64,000 nt of DNA from Agapetus fuscipes (GCA_951799405.1 OX637345.1:2604001-2668000); one strand, 5' to 3'; positions 18,902 to 30,578 are shown, counted from the first letter of the stretch. Translations and numbers: made by a program. The notes: generated from the letters alone by a model not told the origin.

Positions 18902-19394
18902 GACTGGTCCGTAGCTCAGTGGTAACACTGCGGACTCTGAATGGGTAGGTTGTGGGTTCGATTCCCGGCGGAGCACAAAAAATATACCATTTATATTTTC
19001 AAATTTGCTCTTCGCTGGGTTGAAAAATTCATAAAACCTTTACCAATGACCGGTCACCAAAGGTCCATCCAGCCTTACAGCAACTGGGTCTTGCTTGAGA
19101 ATTGGCGCTTTGTAGCGACGACGATTAAGCTCGTAAAAAGGTCGATAATTGGTAGAATGCTTGCATTTCATGCCGAGAGCAAGGGTTCGATTTAAAAGGT
19201 TTACAAGCCTTCACAAGAAATGAGAACCAGCCCCCCCCGGGAGCTGGGAAACCCCCACTTCAACTGAAAGTGGTTGGTGTGAGGCTGGCCCCCTTACCTG
19301 TGAAAATAAATAGGTCCCGAAGCGCCACATGCGACCCCTTCGGGGATAACGCAGGCAAGAAGTTACACTTTATGTGTAGCTTAGTTGCGTTTTC
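18902..19394 (+). repeat. Chimeric SINE: tRNA-Gln-like plus tRNA-Tyr-like modules, copy 2
   Basis: It begins GACTGGTCCGTAGCTCAGTG, with GCGGACTCTGAAT around the anticodon region (as in tRNA-Gln, GGACTCTGAATCC) and GGGTTCGATTCCC as box B. At about 19137 the SINE-Q body passes into GGTCGATAATTGGTAGAATG of the second head, then the SINE-Y body and the ATGTGTAGCTTAGTTGCG end. The second box B is degraded (GGTTCGATTTAAA), so pol III would probably start from the first head. Confidence 0.8.
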
Positions 19395-20039
19395 CGTTTT
19401 TTATAAGCCAAGTAATCATTAAATAGAATGGACTCGGCACAGATTCCAAAAACAATAAAATTGTAACGTCGCGTGGCCGAGCTACCCGTGAAGGAGGCAA
19501 AAAATGTTGCCAGGGAAACTAGTTACATAGACCTGGGACGTTTCCCCGGTGGTAATAATTAAAATTTAGAAATTTGTGTCCGAGATTAAAAACAAAAAAC
19601 TCAACACGAAAACGTCAAAAATTCTGGATTTTTTCTCAACGCACAACAGACGTGAAATATTTGATATTTTTCACCGTAAATCGTCCATTTTTATAATTGG
19701 CCAGGGCCGGGCTGGGCACGTTTCATTTCTCATGAGAGAGACAGACTCCGGCCCTGGAGTGTTGCCAGCGCGAAGAAATTTCCTTTCAAAAATAAAATAT
19801 ATTAATATATCGTGTATTGACCGCTGCGGAAATTTATTGAAACAAAAAAAAAAAATTACGTGCTAGGAAAGTTTCTTCTAAATATTTGAGTATTTTTACT
19901 CAAGCGCTGCGTAGAGAATATTAACTTCTTATTTGTTTTATAAATATGTGAGATGAAAAAATTATTATAATAAACTATATTTACTTCCAACAATAAACTG
20001 GACTAGTTCAACTTCTTAACGCGTTGTCACGTTAACGCA
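19395..20039. other. Unassigned sequence
   Basis: No gene is recognised. A GGCCAGGGCCGGGCTGG word and a CTCCGGCCCTGG word (19700-19762) form a weak inverted pair. Confidence 0.35.
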
Positions 20040-20500
20040 CGTGGCGGATAGAACCTATTTATTTTCACCGGTAAGAGGACCGGAATTACACCAACCACTT
20101 CCAATTCCTTGATTTAGAAGTAAGTAGGAGGCTGACCACCCATGCTGTAAAAAATGGTTCACTGTGCCAATGGCACCTCTGTTTCAGGGAATATCGGCCA
20201 AAGTTGCAGGGTTTATGTTCATTTGAGGCTTGGATTTTAATTTACAAGTACACGTGCAGCATTTGTAAGCGCGAACTTACACACGTGTCTGTTTGTGAGC
20301 ATGCACTAAATATGAATCATAAATATAAACATATCTTTGCAACTTAGATTATAGATTATAGAAATCTTTAAAATGGGGGTTTCCTAGCTTCAAAGGGGGA
20401 TATGCTTGTCATTTCTTTTGAAGCCTGAGTAAACTTTGCCGGTACTTCAATAAGCCGAAATGAGAAATCATTTCTGATACCCTTGGTGGGATCTCAAATG
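20040..20500 (-). repeat. SINE-Y split by an RTE-A 3' UTR
   Basis: SINE-Y pieces 20040-20104 and 20365-20500 are collinear on the minus strand. Between them lies a plus-strand RTE-A 3' UTR (20105-20360) ending AACTTAGATTATAGATTATA. The SINE is therefore the older insertion. Confidence 0.75.
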
Positions 20501-20559
20501 ATATTATGGATAATTTTGCAACTTAGATAATAGGAAGATAGTAGGACATAGAAAGATTA
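20501..20559. other. Short unassigned spacer
   Basis: It contains a small AACTTAGATAATAG tail that resembles the RTE-A end. Confidence 0.35.
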
Positions 20560-20900
20560 AAAAAAATGTTTGTGAGAGAATGTGATGAGATGGTTTGGGC
20601 ATGTGGAAAGAATGAATGATGATAGATTGACAAAGTATATATATACAGAGGAAGTGTGAAAGGAAAAAGAGGTAAGGGACGACCGAGAAAAGTATGGAGT
20701 GATCAGATTGAGTAGATTGTGAAAGAATGGGATATACTAAGCGAGCGTAAAAGAAGAAAATGCATGAAAAAAGTGATGGATATGAATGAATTAAAAGAGG
20801 TATGTCAGGATAGGAAAAAATGGAGGCAGCTCTGCAGAGGCTCTAGCCACCCCTAGCGGAATGGCGACAGAGTAACAGTCACACTTACAGTTTGAAATTT
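20560..20900 (+). mobile_element. RTE-B LINE, 3' end with frameshifts
   Basis: The nucleotide sequence follows the RTE-B tail (AATGTGATGAGATGGTTTGG, GGGACGACCGAGAAAAGTAT, AGGATAGGAAAAAATGGAGG, CAGCTCTGCAGAGGCTCTAG). An in-frame TAG occurs in the DQIE region and other frame breaks are present. The 3' end is AGAGTAACAGTCACACTTAC. Confidence 0.8.
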
Positions 20901-21224
20901 TAATTTGACAGCTTAAAATATTTTTAAAATTATTTTTATTAATAATATCGCTAGATTTAACCAAACGACAGAAAAAAACAGTACCTACCGAAAATATGTT
21001 ATAAAATATATTTATTTCCATGTATGCAGAATTTGTATTTGCCAAGAAATATCGTAAAAATCAATGTTTCAGTAATATATATATGAGACAAGCTATGTTA
21101 ACTGTTCTACACATCATCAGTCCTGCGTGACAATTCTGCCCTTTGCAATTTACGTCAAGACTTGTTTTTTTTCACGGATCATTTCTTGTACCAAAGTGCC
21201 CGATATATTTAATATTTAAATATT
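20901..21224. other. Unassigned AT-rich sequence
   Basis: No gene or repeat is recognised. Confidence 0.35.
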
Positions 21225-21370
21225 TTATTTTGTGAGGTTTTGTTTATTTGTATGCACACATGCAGAATGTGTAGGCGCGAACCTACATGTGCCTGTCTGT
21301 GGGCATGCATTTAATATGATCCTTAAATGTTAATATATCTTTGAAGCTTAGATTATAGATTATAGATATT
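21225..21370 (+). repeat. RTE-A 3' UTR repeat, 5'-truncated
   Basis: It begins within the GAGGTTTTGTTTATTTGTAT region and ends AGCTTAGATTATAGATTATA. Confidence 0.75.
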
Positions 21371-21429
21371 ATTTTTATGTATGTATGTAAAAGGCACAAC
21401 GTGTCGTTGAAATAAATAAATAAAAAATA

Positions 21430-21505
21430 GAAAAGAAGGTGCATTTATCTGAGAAATCCATGTTGGCTTCTTATGTACTATGCCACTTATTCAGTTTCTT
21501 AAGAT
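21430..21505. repeat. MITE-2 fragment
   Basis: It matches part of 61030-61090 (GTGCATTTATCTGAGAAATC and CACTTATTCAGTTT). Confidence 0.55.
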
Positions 21506-21847
21506 ATCACGCATGAATGTTGAATGTTGAGTGACGGTTTAAGCGGACGCGGAAACGACATGCAAGGGAAATGTACCGTTATTTGATTGATTGCGGCCAT
21601 CTCTCAAGCCAAGACAAGAATACGAAATGTGTGATGTTAGCCTGCCAGGATTTCTAACAAATCTGCCTTTTCCCCTAGATGTAATAAATGTTTTTTATCG
21701 CTGTTTATTTCATGACATATTGTTTGGTCGTTTTTCAAAATCCATGTTTTGCCCTAGCAACGAAAAACAAAATATTTGTTAGTCTTCTCCCAATCAACCT
21801 TGTCGTTTGACGTTACCATTTTTTTGTCTAAGTGATTAAAAAAAAAA
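21506..21847. other. Unassigned sequence
   Basis: A 63-codon frame has no motif; nothing else is recognised. Confidence 0.35.
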
Positions 21848-22144
21848 GTTAGGCTGATTTATTTGGTGAGCGCTGTTTTTGTGTGTATCACACCTCAAGA
21901 GCCCTCTGCGAGCTTGGTCGTCGCTGTAGAAAGCGCGAATTCTCAAGCAAGACGCAGTTGTTGTAAGGTTGAATGGACCTTTCAGTGACCGGTCTTTGGT
22001 AAAGGTTTTATGATTTTTTTCAACCCAGCGAAGAGCACATTTGGAAATATAAATGGTGTATTTTTGTGCTCCGCCGGGATTCGAATCCACAACTTTCCGT
22101 TTACGAGTCCGAAGTGTTGCCAGTGGACTACGGACCGGTCCAAG
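21848..22144 (-). repeat. SINE-Q copy truncated at the 5S-tRNA linker
   Basis: On the minus strand the copy starts CTTGGACCGGTCCGTAGTCC. The CTTGG linker of the 5S composite family is kept while the 5S head is gone, so it is probably a 5'-truncated composite and not an original tRNA-only SINE. Body and AGCGCTCACCAAATAAATCA end are intact. Confidence 0.8.
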
Positions 22145-22857
22145 AACCCTGTTTCAAAGAAGGGCGGTGCGAGTTGAAGGAGTTATATAAATTTGATATT
22201 TGGATTTCTCTACTAGTGGGCATTTGTATAAACATGAAATTGTGATATACACGGTAGAGAGGTCTTTTCTCGTCTGCCGTGTGACGTAATTTTTTTTTGT
22301 GTATTCAATTTGTTCGGACTCCATTTAATTCGCATAATACCTATGCCAAATTAAAATTAACAAAAGTCTTGCATAACAACACATTGAATAACGCTAATCC
22401 AGCTTTAATCCTCGGACCAAGTTGATCCTTTTACGTGAATAAGCGCTCGCATATGTAACCGGGCCAACATGTTAATGTGACAGAGGACTAAGCCTGGATT
22501 AAGCCAGGATTATCCCGGGAACAAGGGAAAAACGGGTTAGCGATATTTGTTTTCCGTAAATCCATGTTATGTAAAGGTTTAATTGTTTTTCATAATTTTA
22601 CAGTAACTGTAAATCAGAAACCTTTCCGCTATGAGTAACCATTCACACTTTGTGAGTGTAACCTATTTATTTTCACATGTAAGGTGGGAAAAGCTCTAGC
22701 TACGATCTGCGGCGTAGAATATAGGACGTATTTAAATAGAATCGACTGTTTTTATTCAATACAGTGTAATTAATTAAAATTATTAATTAAAACTAATGAG
22801 ATAGAAACAGTGTTTTTGCGTTAATTTTTCATAATTTTTTACTTTCTAAAATCATTC
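22145..22857. other. Unassigned sequence
   Basis: A weak SINE-Y remnant (GTGTAACCTATTTATTTTCA, near 22660-22685) is the only recognisable piece. Confidence 0.35.
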
Positions 22858-23092
22858 CAGGTTGGTATGAGTCTGACTACCCATACTGTAAATAATGGTT
22901 CACTTTGCTAATGTCACCCCTGTTTCAGGCAAGATCGGCAAGAGGTGCAGGGCTTATGTTCATTTGAGATTGAGTTGTTATGTTGTTAGCCCACACGTGG
23001 CATGAATAAGCGCGAACTTATACGTATATTTTTGTGGGCATGAATGTTGAATGTAATATATCTTTGCAACTTAGATTATAGATTATAGATTC
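22858..23092 (+). repeat. RTE-A 3' UTR repeat
   Basis: Complete copy from AGGTTGGTATGAG to AACTTAGATTATAGATTATA. Confidence 0.8.
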
Positions 23093-23440
23093 TAGGTTGG
23101 TATGAGGCTGACTACCCATACTGTAAATAATGGTTTACTTTGCTAATATCACCCCTGTTTCAGGAAAGTTGGCAAGAGTTGCAGGGCTTATGATCATTTG
23201 AGATTGGGATTTTACGCAGTAAGCCCACATGCGGCATGTGTAAGCGCAAATTTATACGCCTCTCGTCACTTGAGAAAATATATAGCTTTGCAAAAGTTGT
23301 GGGGCTTATGTTCATTTGAGGTTTGGATTTTATTTGTAAGTACACAATCAGCATTTGTAAGCGCGAACTACACTTGTTGGTTTGTGGGCATACATCTGAG
23401 AGCTTTAAATGAATATATCCTTGCAACTTAGATTATAGAT
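23093..23440 (+). repeat. Two overlapping RTE-A 3' UTR copies in tandem
   Basis: The first copy starts GGTTGGTATGAGGCTGACTA and is cut near 23260; after CACTTGAGAAAATATATAGC a second partial copy runs to GCAACTTAGATTATAGATTT. The adjoining copies at 22858 and 23514 make a local head-to-tail cluster. Confidence 0.7.
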
Positions 23441-23449
23441 TTATTATAG

Positions 23450-23605
23450 CATGAGCGTCCGTGTGCTGTGGGTCCTTCTGACACACACATACAGGACGGG
23501 TACGAGGAGGGTTTGAGCATACGTGTCTATTTTTGGGCATGAATTTGATATGAATCTTAAATGTTATTTAACTTTGCAGCTTAGATTATTATAGATTATA
23601 GATTC
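23450..23605 (+). repeat. Small dispersed word plus RTE-A 3' end
   Basis: GTGCTGTGGGTCCTTCTGAC (also at 8313 and 44858) is followed by the last 90 bp of an RTE-A 3' UTR. Confidence 0.6.
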
Positions 23606-24509
23606 AACTTGAATTTACTTGCGTTCAAAAAATCCCCACAACTTCAAAATCCAAGTATTTTAATCCATGCATAAATAAATACAAAACATTTCTAATCCTC
23701 CTGCCCTGCATACGCACACCAAAGTAAACCTCTAAATCTTGAAATTAATTAAAATCGAAATTTGTATTTTCGCGAACCCAATACTTTCTTCATTGTGAAG
23801 CGCCGTCGTCTCTCATTTCATTCAATCTAAGGATTAATCGTCCTCTGTTTTTGCCAATTGAATTAAAACGCTCGACCGATTTCGGATGAGATTTTTTGCC
23901 GATGTCTTAAGCGTTCCCCCTTTTTTCTGCCTTCGATTTCCCCCGTTTTCCGCCATCTTTTCCCACTCTATCACCCTGTTTTCCCCCTATCATCACCATT
24001 ATCCTCGATTCACCACTCTTTTCTCACTTTGTAACTCTCACTCTTACTATTTTTTTTTAATAAAGTCGAAAAGAGGATTATCAATACTTTGTCATTATTT
24101 TATCATAATGCTTGGCAAACGCTTGGGCAATACCTATCTTAGTGTCGGTCAACATTGCAATGATATTAATATGTACAAGTTGGCACTTAATAAATGTTTT
24201 ATTAAATATTTCATTAATGATATTTGATGGTTTTTTCAGTTGTAATTTTAATATGTTTTTGCTTTGTTTCTAACCTTCTGTTTATATACATCAGGTTTAT
24301 TTTTTCTTTTCTTTTCTTGGTTATTCTTTTGTTTTTTACTGCAATGTTTCATCTTTTTTTTTTTGTATTTTATTGTTTTTTATTGTTTTTCATTTTTTTT
24401 TTCTTGTACTTTATTGTTTTTTTTTTCGCAATTTTGTATAAACTCACTTAATATGTACTTTTTTGTAAAAGGCTTAATATGCCGTAAATTAATAAATAAA
24501 TAAATATTT

Positions 24510-24695
24510 TTTTTACTATTTTATCACTTTTTTATTGATACTTTTATTACATTTTTATCAGTATTTTATAAGCATTTAATTACAATTTTATCACTACTTG
24601 ATCACCATTTATTTACTACTTATTCACTATTTTATCACGTTTTTATCACCATTTTGTCTCTTTTTTATCACCATTTTAACACCATTTTTTGTTAC
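24510..24695. repeat. T-rich quasi-tandem (TTTTATCAC)n
   Basis: Irregular units TTTTATCAC, TTTTATTAC and TTTATCACCA recur for about 185 bp. Low-complexity DNA. Confidence 0.7.
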
Positions 24696-26614
24696 ACTTG
24701 TAATATTCCCCCCCCCTCTGCCGAAGAAGGGGTCGGAAAGGAAGGAACGAAGAGGAGACTCGAAAGAGAAAGGCACGAAAGGGATTTTCCCTCCTAAGTT
24801 AGAAATGGAGCGATCGAATGTGCAGGAGAATACCCTGGAATCACCAGGATTCAAGTGCAACAAACCTTCTCTGAAGGAATAGCACTAGGCTGCTTCGATT
24901 CTTTTCCAACCTTCAGTTTCAGTTGCTGAAAGAGCAATCTACCCCTACCGAGGTAGTAATTATCTTTGGCCAATTATTATGTGATCATCTAGCTAAGGGT
25001 AGGACTCCTCGTCGTGTGGAAGATTATGAAACAGAACGTTGTGTTATTTTTTTGTTTTACCGTTTCAAAATCTACTTTAGTGGCAAACCCAAGTACTTTT
25101 TGGGAGGTGTACCTCTCATACATTTCTACCTTTTTATAAGATTATAGCGAGTATTGATTTTGCGTTTACGCGATCAAAGATGAGGTAGTATGAACTACAA
25201 TTATTTTTAAGGCGACGAGATTTAAGCGTTATTAATTACGGAACGGTCTTAATGTGTGCGAGTTTAATTAATTGGAATATAAGGTAGTCGAAATTATTTT
25301 CAGATAAAAACATAAATGACATAAAAATTGCGAGATGAAAGGCAGTTAGGTTTTAGTTTGTTAGTGAAAGTAATTACATGCAAGGCGATCTCTTCTTTGT
25401 TGTAATTCTTACCTTTGCGCGTCCACCTGTAAGTTAATAGGTCCATGGCTTTTACAGCATCTTTCTATGACCACCGGTCATCTGAAAGGCACTGCAAAAT
25501 GGACCTTTATTAGTTATTTCAAGGAAAGGATTCGGATACACGCGGCGTGAATCTAAGATTTCGACACCCTCGTCGATTAAGTGACTCTAATTAATCATGG
25601 CAAATGGCCCCAACGGCCTTTTGGGTACCTCCTCCAATTCCCCTTGTACCCTACCCAACTTCTCCGTATGGTAATCTTTTGCTCCAAAAACCACGGGACA
25701 GGAAGGTTAGTCTGGATTGTGTGTGTTCAGCTACAAGTTACTGCAATAATGTTGGCTCCAAGCAAACTCCAAGTATATATGATCAGAGATCATGGAACAC
25801 TAATCCAGCTGAGTGAGCCCAGATCATTTCAGGAACTCTCGTTGCGACCAGAGGTCGGGAACATATCCAGTTGTATTTGGCCAGAGGCCGGCTGCCAATT
25901 ATCAGGAACATTGTTGTGGTCGGGAACATATTATGAACAAGGTCACTCAGCGGTTTTCAAATTCAACTGCATTAGGTACATCCGCGTTATTCTTTGTGTA
26001 TCTCGATATGAGATTGCAGGCATTTCGGCTTCAGCACATACTGCAGAGTTGTTTGTTTATAATTTATTTATGAAATTTGCATTTTATTAGCTTGGCCAAC
26101 CCCTAGTGTGATGGATGTGTAATGGTGTGTTTGGAATACATTTTCACCTTCAGATGGATTACTTTCAGACCTTACTTATAGGGAATACATGCAGCATACG
26201 AATTCTTCATAATCCTTCTTTCATTCTCACCACCCCAAGGAGAACAGCATTCCGTAATGTGTAAGAGTGATTAGGTAATTCTGCATTGAATGTTATAGGT
26301 TCTCAGGGCCATCCCGTGCCTGTGGACTATTCCATCACCAGACCCACATTTAGAATCTAAGACAATAGGTCCCTGATACCCTTGTATGTATCTTGTACCT
26401 TATAACCCTGTGAGAAGTCCACTTGACGGGAACCCAGACTCAGCTGTTATCCACAGAAAGGAATTCTAGGAGGGAGGCGGAAGTGATCATGACTCTTGGA
26501 CAGCCAAGGACGGAAGCTTCGTGTCTCGATTATAAGTGGACCTAACAAATTTTGAATTCAATATAACATTGCAGAATTCCAGTGAAAGAATTTAATTGAA
26601 CGCAAAATCAAAAG

Positions 26615-26641
26615 TGGTGTGTGTGTGTGTGTGTGTGTGTT
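26615..26641. repeat. (GT)n microsatellite
   Basis: About 12-13 uninterrupted GT units. Confidence 0.9.
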
Positions 26642-26708
26642 AGTACATGGAAGCGAAGAAAAAAACAGCGATAGTAAACAATTTCTTAGTCTAAATAAAA
26701 AGGAAACC

Positions 26709-26895
26709 TTCCTCCACTCAGGTAAGCCAATGAATCCCTGAAAATACATTTATAATTAACAGAAATCAAGCAATAAGTAAACTTGGAAGAAACACCAGCA
26801 TTCTTCCACTCAGGTAAGCCATTGAATCCCTGGAAATACATTTATAATTAACAGAAAGCAAACAATGAATACTCCTGAAAGAAACACCAACATGA
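26709..26895. repeat. Tandem duplication of a 92-bp segment
   Basis: CCACTCAGGTAAGCCA, TGAATCCCTG and ATACATTTATAATTAACAGA recur at 26714 and 26806 with about 90 percent similarity. Confidence 0.8.
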
Positions 26896-27189
26896 AATTA
26901 ATTCAGACAAGTGGTTTTAATGAAATTAGTTATTTGTTAGTATAATTGAAAACACTTAGCCCAGGATCTTCTTTTCTGCTTCAACTCTGAATTAATTCGA
27001 AAATAATGGTTTTATTTTTAAATATTGAAATGCCGGAACCCAAAAGAAATAAAACACTGCACTTCCACTCTCACAATTATTATTTAAAGTAAACAAAAGA
27101 GAATTTCCGCGTTTAATATTTATAAGGTCCATCATTTTATTAAAACGTTTAAAAATGTTTATTTCGGATTTGATTGATTAAGTTTATAT

Positions 27190-27490
27190 TTAATTGAGAA
27201 TTTATTATCGGAGTTTAGAAAACCGGAGTTTATAATTTTACGAGCTTAGGGAATGAAACCCCACACGCGTGTCGACTGTCGCACCGGATTGAGAATCGCG
27301 TTTATTTAAAATTTAGAAAATATAAATTTATATTTTTAGTGTTTGAGATTTGAACAAACCACGTGCGTATCGATTGGCAACCGAAATCTCACTCCCGAGT
27401 TTATTCAAAAATTAGAAAATGAAATTAATTATTTTTTTAGTGTTTAGAGAAAACGAAAAACACATCTGTATCGATCGCCAGTCAAAATCA
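27190..27490. repeat. Diverged tandem repeat, about 100-bp unit
   Basis: Two to three units contain GTTTATTYAAAA, TTAGAAAAT, TTTTTAGTGTTT and GTATCGATYG in order. Confidence 0.6.
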
Positions 27491-27989
27491 GACTCCCCCA
27501 TCCCTTGCAGCGTCAGGGGTGCATCTCTTCCCTCTCCTCCCCTTGAGATCTCCTTTCCTCCACCCCAAGATCTGCCGCAAGTCATAGCGATATAATTATT
27601 GGTTGAAAAAGAGAGAACTCTACACACTTTACTCCTTCTTTACTCCATTCTCTCACTTTATCCCTATTCCTCCCTTTACCACCAGTTTTTCACAAAGTCC
27701 ATCACAATTTTTTCCCTTTCCTTTCACCATTTCTCCCATCATCACCATCTTTCTCCCACTCCCAACTCTCTCTCCTCCTAATCTCTTCAGAAAATATAAT
27801 TGATTTCAGCAGAAATAAAAGCTCTCGATATTAATTGGTTTACAAATTTTCCCCCTCTAATCCAATGAGAGCTTTTAGGGTTGCTTGTTTTTAATTTTTT
27901 TTTTCATTCAATTTTATCGTTTGGTTGGCGGCCTCTGTTTCAATCATTTTTATTGTCTTTGAATTTTGTCTTTGGAAAATAAATGAATT

Positions 27990-28795
27990 TAAATTGTTTT
28001 TCGGTCGATTTAATAGAGTCTTTGTCCAGCCATACTGAAACAAAACTTAGCTATGCATTTAGTTTTATCAATGCCTGTGGAATGATATTGGAATACAAAA
28101 TGTGCCTGTTGGTATTTAAATCACTCAGAGGAACGGCCCCTTCTTACTTAGCCGAATTATGTAAGCTTGACGAGATTTTAGATAAGCGGTGCACAGTCCG
28201 GTCGATAGCTCAGTTGGTAGAGTGCTTGCATTCTACCCCGTGAGCTCGGGTTCGAATCCCACCGAGGAGGGTGTCAGAAATGATTTCCAATTTCGGTGTG
28301 TATTTCAAACCCCATAATATAAATACCGGCGAGGTTTACTCAGCCTTTACAAGAAATGAGTACCAGCCCCCTCGGGAGCTGGGAAATTCCCACTTCAACT
28401 GAAGTGGTTGGCGTAAGGCCGGCCCCCTTACCTGTAAAAATAAATAGGTTCAACTCGCCACATGCGACCCCTTCGGGGATAACGCGGCAAGAAGTTACAC
28501 TATATGTGTAGCTTAGTTGCGTTAGTTGCGTTGCGTTGCGTTGCGGTGCACTCTTCGCTCGGCGCAGAGTGATGCTATCAACAAGCTGAAAATGCCATCT
28601 CGACGGAGCAGAACGGGCTTTGGGGATAGGGCGTTCAGTTCGGCGGGACCGTTGTGCTGGAACCGGCTGCCTTTGAAGCTAAGGACGGAAACCAGCGAGT
28701 AGCGCTTCAGGAAGGAGGTCAAGACCACCATCTTCACAAGAAGAGAGTGAGCGGTGGGCGCCCTTGGGGTGGCTGGAGCCACTAAACGGCGCCCA
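27990..28795 (+). mobile_element. L2/CR1-like LINE C-terminus, split by a SINE-Y
   Basis: Left piece (to 28193): MCLLVFKSLRGTAPSYLAEL, the conserved block near the end of L2/CR1-type LINE proteins. Right piece (28551 on): GFGDRAFSSAGPLCWNRLPL and the region corresponding to the usual FKxxLKTxLF end, with one in-frame stop. A complete SINE-Y sits between them. No RT catalytic domain remains. Confidence 0.8.
28186..28550 (+). repeat. SINE-Y, full length, with 8-bp target duplication
   Basis: The insert 28194-28542 is flanked by GCGGTGCA at 28186-28193 and 28543-28550. The head GGTCGATAGCTCAGTTGGTA with box B GGGTTCGAATCCC is the best preserved in the window. The 3' end is ATGTGTAGCTTAG followed by (GTTGC)n. 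Confidence 0.9.
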
Positions 28796-28824
28796 AAAGA
28801 AGAAAGATTTTTTTTATATATAAT

Positions 28825-28995
28825 GCCATTTCAGTTTCAGGGAAGGGCGACAGGAGTTGCAAGGTTTATGGTCATAAGGTTTTTTTTTATAAGTGCACAT
28901 GCAGTATATGTGTGAACTTGCGCGTGTCTGCCTGTGGGCGTGCATTTAGTTGAAGCCCAAATATCTTTGCAACTTGGATTATAGATTATTGAAAC
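28825..28995 (+). repeat. RTE-A 3' UTR repeat, 5'-truncated
   Basis: It runs from CAGTTTCAGGGAAGGGCGAC to AACTTGGATTATAGATTATT. Confidence 0.7.
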
Positions 28996-29169
28996 AATGT
29001 TCATCTTCTTCTTTTGGTGGCACTTCTATCGAAGATCTGCGATCATCATGGCTATTTTAAGCTTGAATGCTGTGGCTCGAAATAGAAACTTAGTGCTTTT
29101 GTTGAATCATTGTCGCTGATTTTTCAGCCACAAAGCCCTTCAGTGTCCCTGATTTTTTCTCCCCTCGAG

Positions 29170-29515
29170 AAACTGTATCTAATCTAATCTAAGTTGCAAA
29201 GATATGTTACATTGGGGATTCAAATTATATGCAATCTCACAAGCAGACACGAACAAGTTCGCGCTTGCATTTGTGAACCTAAAACATGAAAACACACATC
29301 TCAAATGGACATACACCCTGCAACTCTTGCCGTCCTCCCTGAAACAGGGGTGCCATTGGCAAAGTGAACCATTTTTTAGAGTATGGGTGGTCAGCCTCAT
29401 ACCAAACTATAAGCCAAGGAATATGAAACTAAAATTAAGTAAGTAAATTTATAAATACCCTTGAATCCAATAAAACAGCAGCCGTCAGCATTGCAGATCA
29501 ACCGCCATTTTTTTA
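29170..29515 (-). mobile_element. RTE-A 3' UTR with spacer and end of coding tail
   Basis: Tail ATCTAATCTAATCTAAG at the left, 3' UTR to 29425, AT-rich spacer, and at 29480-29515 the last RTE-A codons (AGCATTGCAGATCAACCGCC). Another witness that the repeat and the LINE tail belong together. Confidence 0.7.
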
Positions 29516-29589
29516 AGTCAAATCATCAAAATGATGAAGACGCAAATGGATTAGTCACATTTTTTTTAAAACAGTCCACCACACAACAC

Positions 29590-30385
29590 AAAAGAATGTG
29601 ATGAGATGGTTTGGGCATGTGGAAAGAATGAATGATGATAGACTGACAATGTATGTATATACAATGGTAGTGTGAAAGGAAAAAGAGGGAAGGGACGACC
29701 GAGAAAAGTATGGAGTGATCAGATTGAGGAGATTGTGAAAGAATGGGATATACCAAGTGAGCGTAAAAGAAGAAAATGCATGAAAAAGGTGATGGATATG
29801 AATGAATGGAAAGAGGTATGGATAATAATATAATCTATAATCAAAGTTGCAAGGATGTATTCATTTAAAGCTCTCAGATGTATGCCCACAAACCAACACG
29901 TGTAGTTCGCGCTTACATATGCTGAATGCGTACTTACAAATAAAATCCAAACCTCAAATGAACATAAGCCCCACAACTTTTGCCGACCTTCCCTGAAACT
30001 GGAGTGACATTGGTAAAGTGAACCATTTGTTACAGTATGGGTGGTCAGCCGCAAACCAACCTATAAGTCAAGGAATATGAATAATAAATTACATTTAAAT
30101 ATAAAAAAGAACAACACCTAAAAAAATCTGTACAAAAAAAGTCAAAAATTTCCTATGCAAAAAATGTAGCAAATTAATACACCAACATTAACAATCTACA
30201 TTGCAGATTAGCCGCCACTTCTTCCTGTCCTTGCATACTTCTTTCATTTCATCCAGAGTCATAACCTTTTTCATACAAGTCCTATGTAATGTCAGGATAG
30301 GAAAAATGGAGGCAGCTCTGCAGAGGCTCTGGCCACTAGTGGATTGGTGATAGAGTTACAGTTACAGTTACAGTTACAATATATT
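29590..30385 (+). mobile_element. RTE-B LINE 3' end, interrupted by a minus-strand RTE-A
   Basis: RTE-B coding sequence runs from 29590 (AATGTGATGAGATGGTTTGG) to about 29822 (AAAGAGGTATG) and resumes at 30292 (TGTCAGGATAGGAAAAATGG), ending with CTCTGCAGAGGCTCTGGCCA and (TTACAG)n. The interruption is a 5'-truncated RTE-A. Confidence 0.8.
29823..30285 (-). mobile_element. RTE-A LINE inserted into RTE-B
   Basis: Minus strand: the coding tail (30285-30190, MKKVMTLDEMKEV-like reading), AT-rich spacer, 3' UTR and the left-end TTAGATTATA tail. Collinear with 3661-4205 and 58668-59115. Confidence 0.8.
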
Positions 30386-30578
30386 AAGGGATCAAAAAAA
30401 TTTCGACTTCAAGTCACATAATGTTTTCGATTATTAATGGAAGGGTGTTAGTAGCAAAAAAGTCTCAGCGAAATTGTCGCAGATTTCAGTAATTTCTCGC
30501 TCATTCATCCACCCACACTTTCCTGGGTTAATCTCCTCCAGTGTTTCCATGGTTCTGGTGGGGCAGGATGCCGGCATG

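Larger units (their letters stand above)
23606..27970. other. Low-repeat segment without a recognised gene
   Basis: None of the interspersed families in the rest of the window is seen here. Open frames exist (for example 25581-26090, 169 codons, plus; 23886-24227, plus), but none shows a domain, and overlapping frames of similar length argue against coding. It could hold introns, regulatory DNA or unrecognised exons. Confidence 0.35.

Noticed and set aside
18902..18975. Functional tRNA-Gln gene
   Set aside because: The A and B boxes are tRNA-like but the acceptor and anticodon stems do not pair properly and SINE body sequence follows directly.
25581..26090. 169-codon open frame as a host gene
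   Set aside because: No domain or compositional signature of protein, and two other plus-strand frames of 70-86 codons overlap it; the length is compatible with chance.
28198..28262. Functional tRNA-Tyr gene
   Set aside because: Only the 5' part and T-loop resemble tRNA-Tyr; the acceptor 3' strand is missing and the sequence continues as SINE-Y between target duplications.
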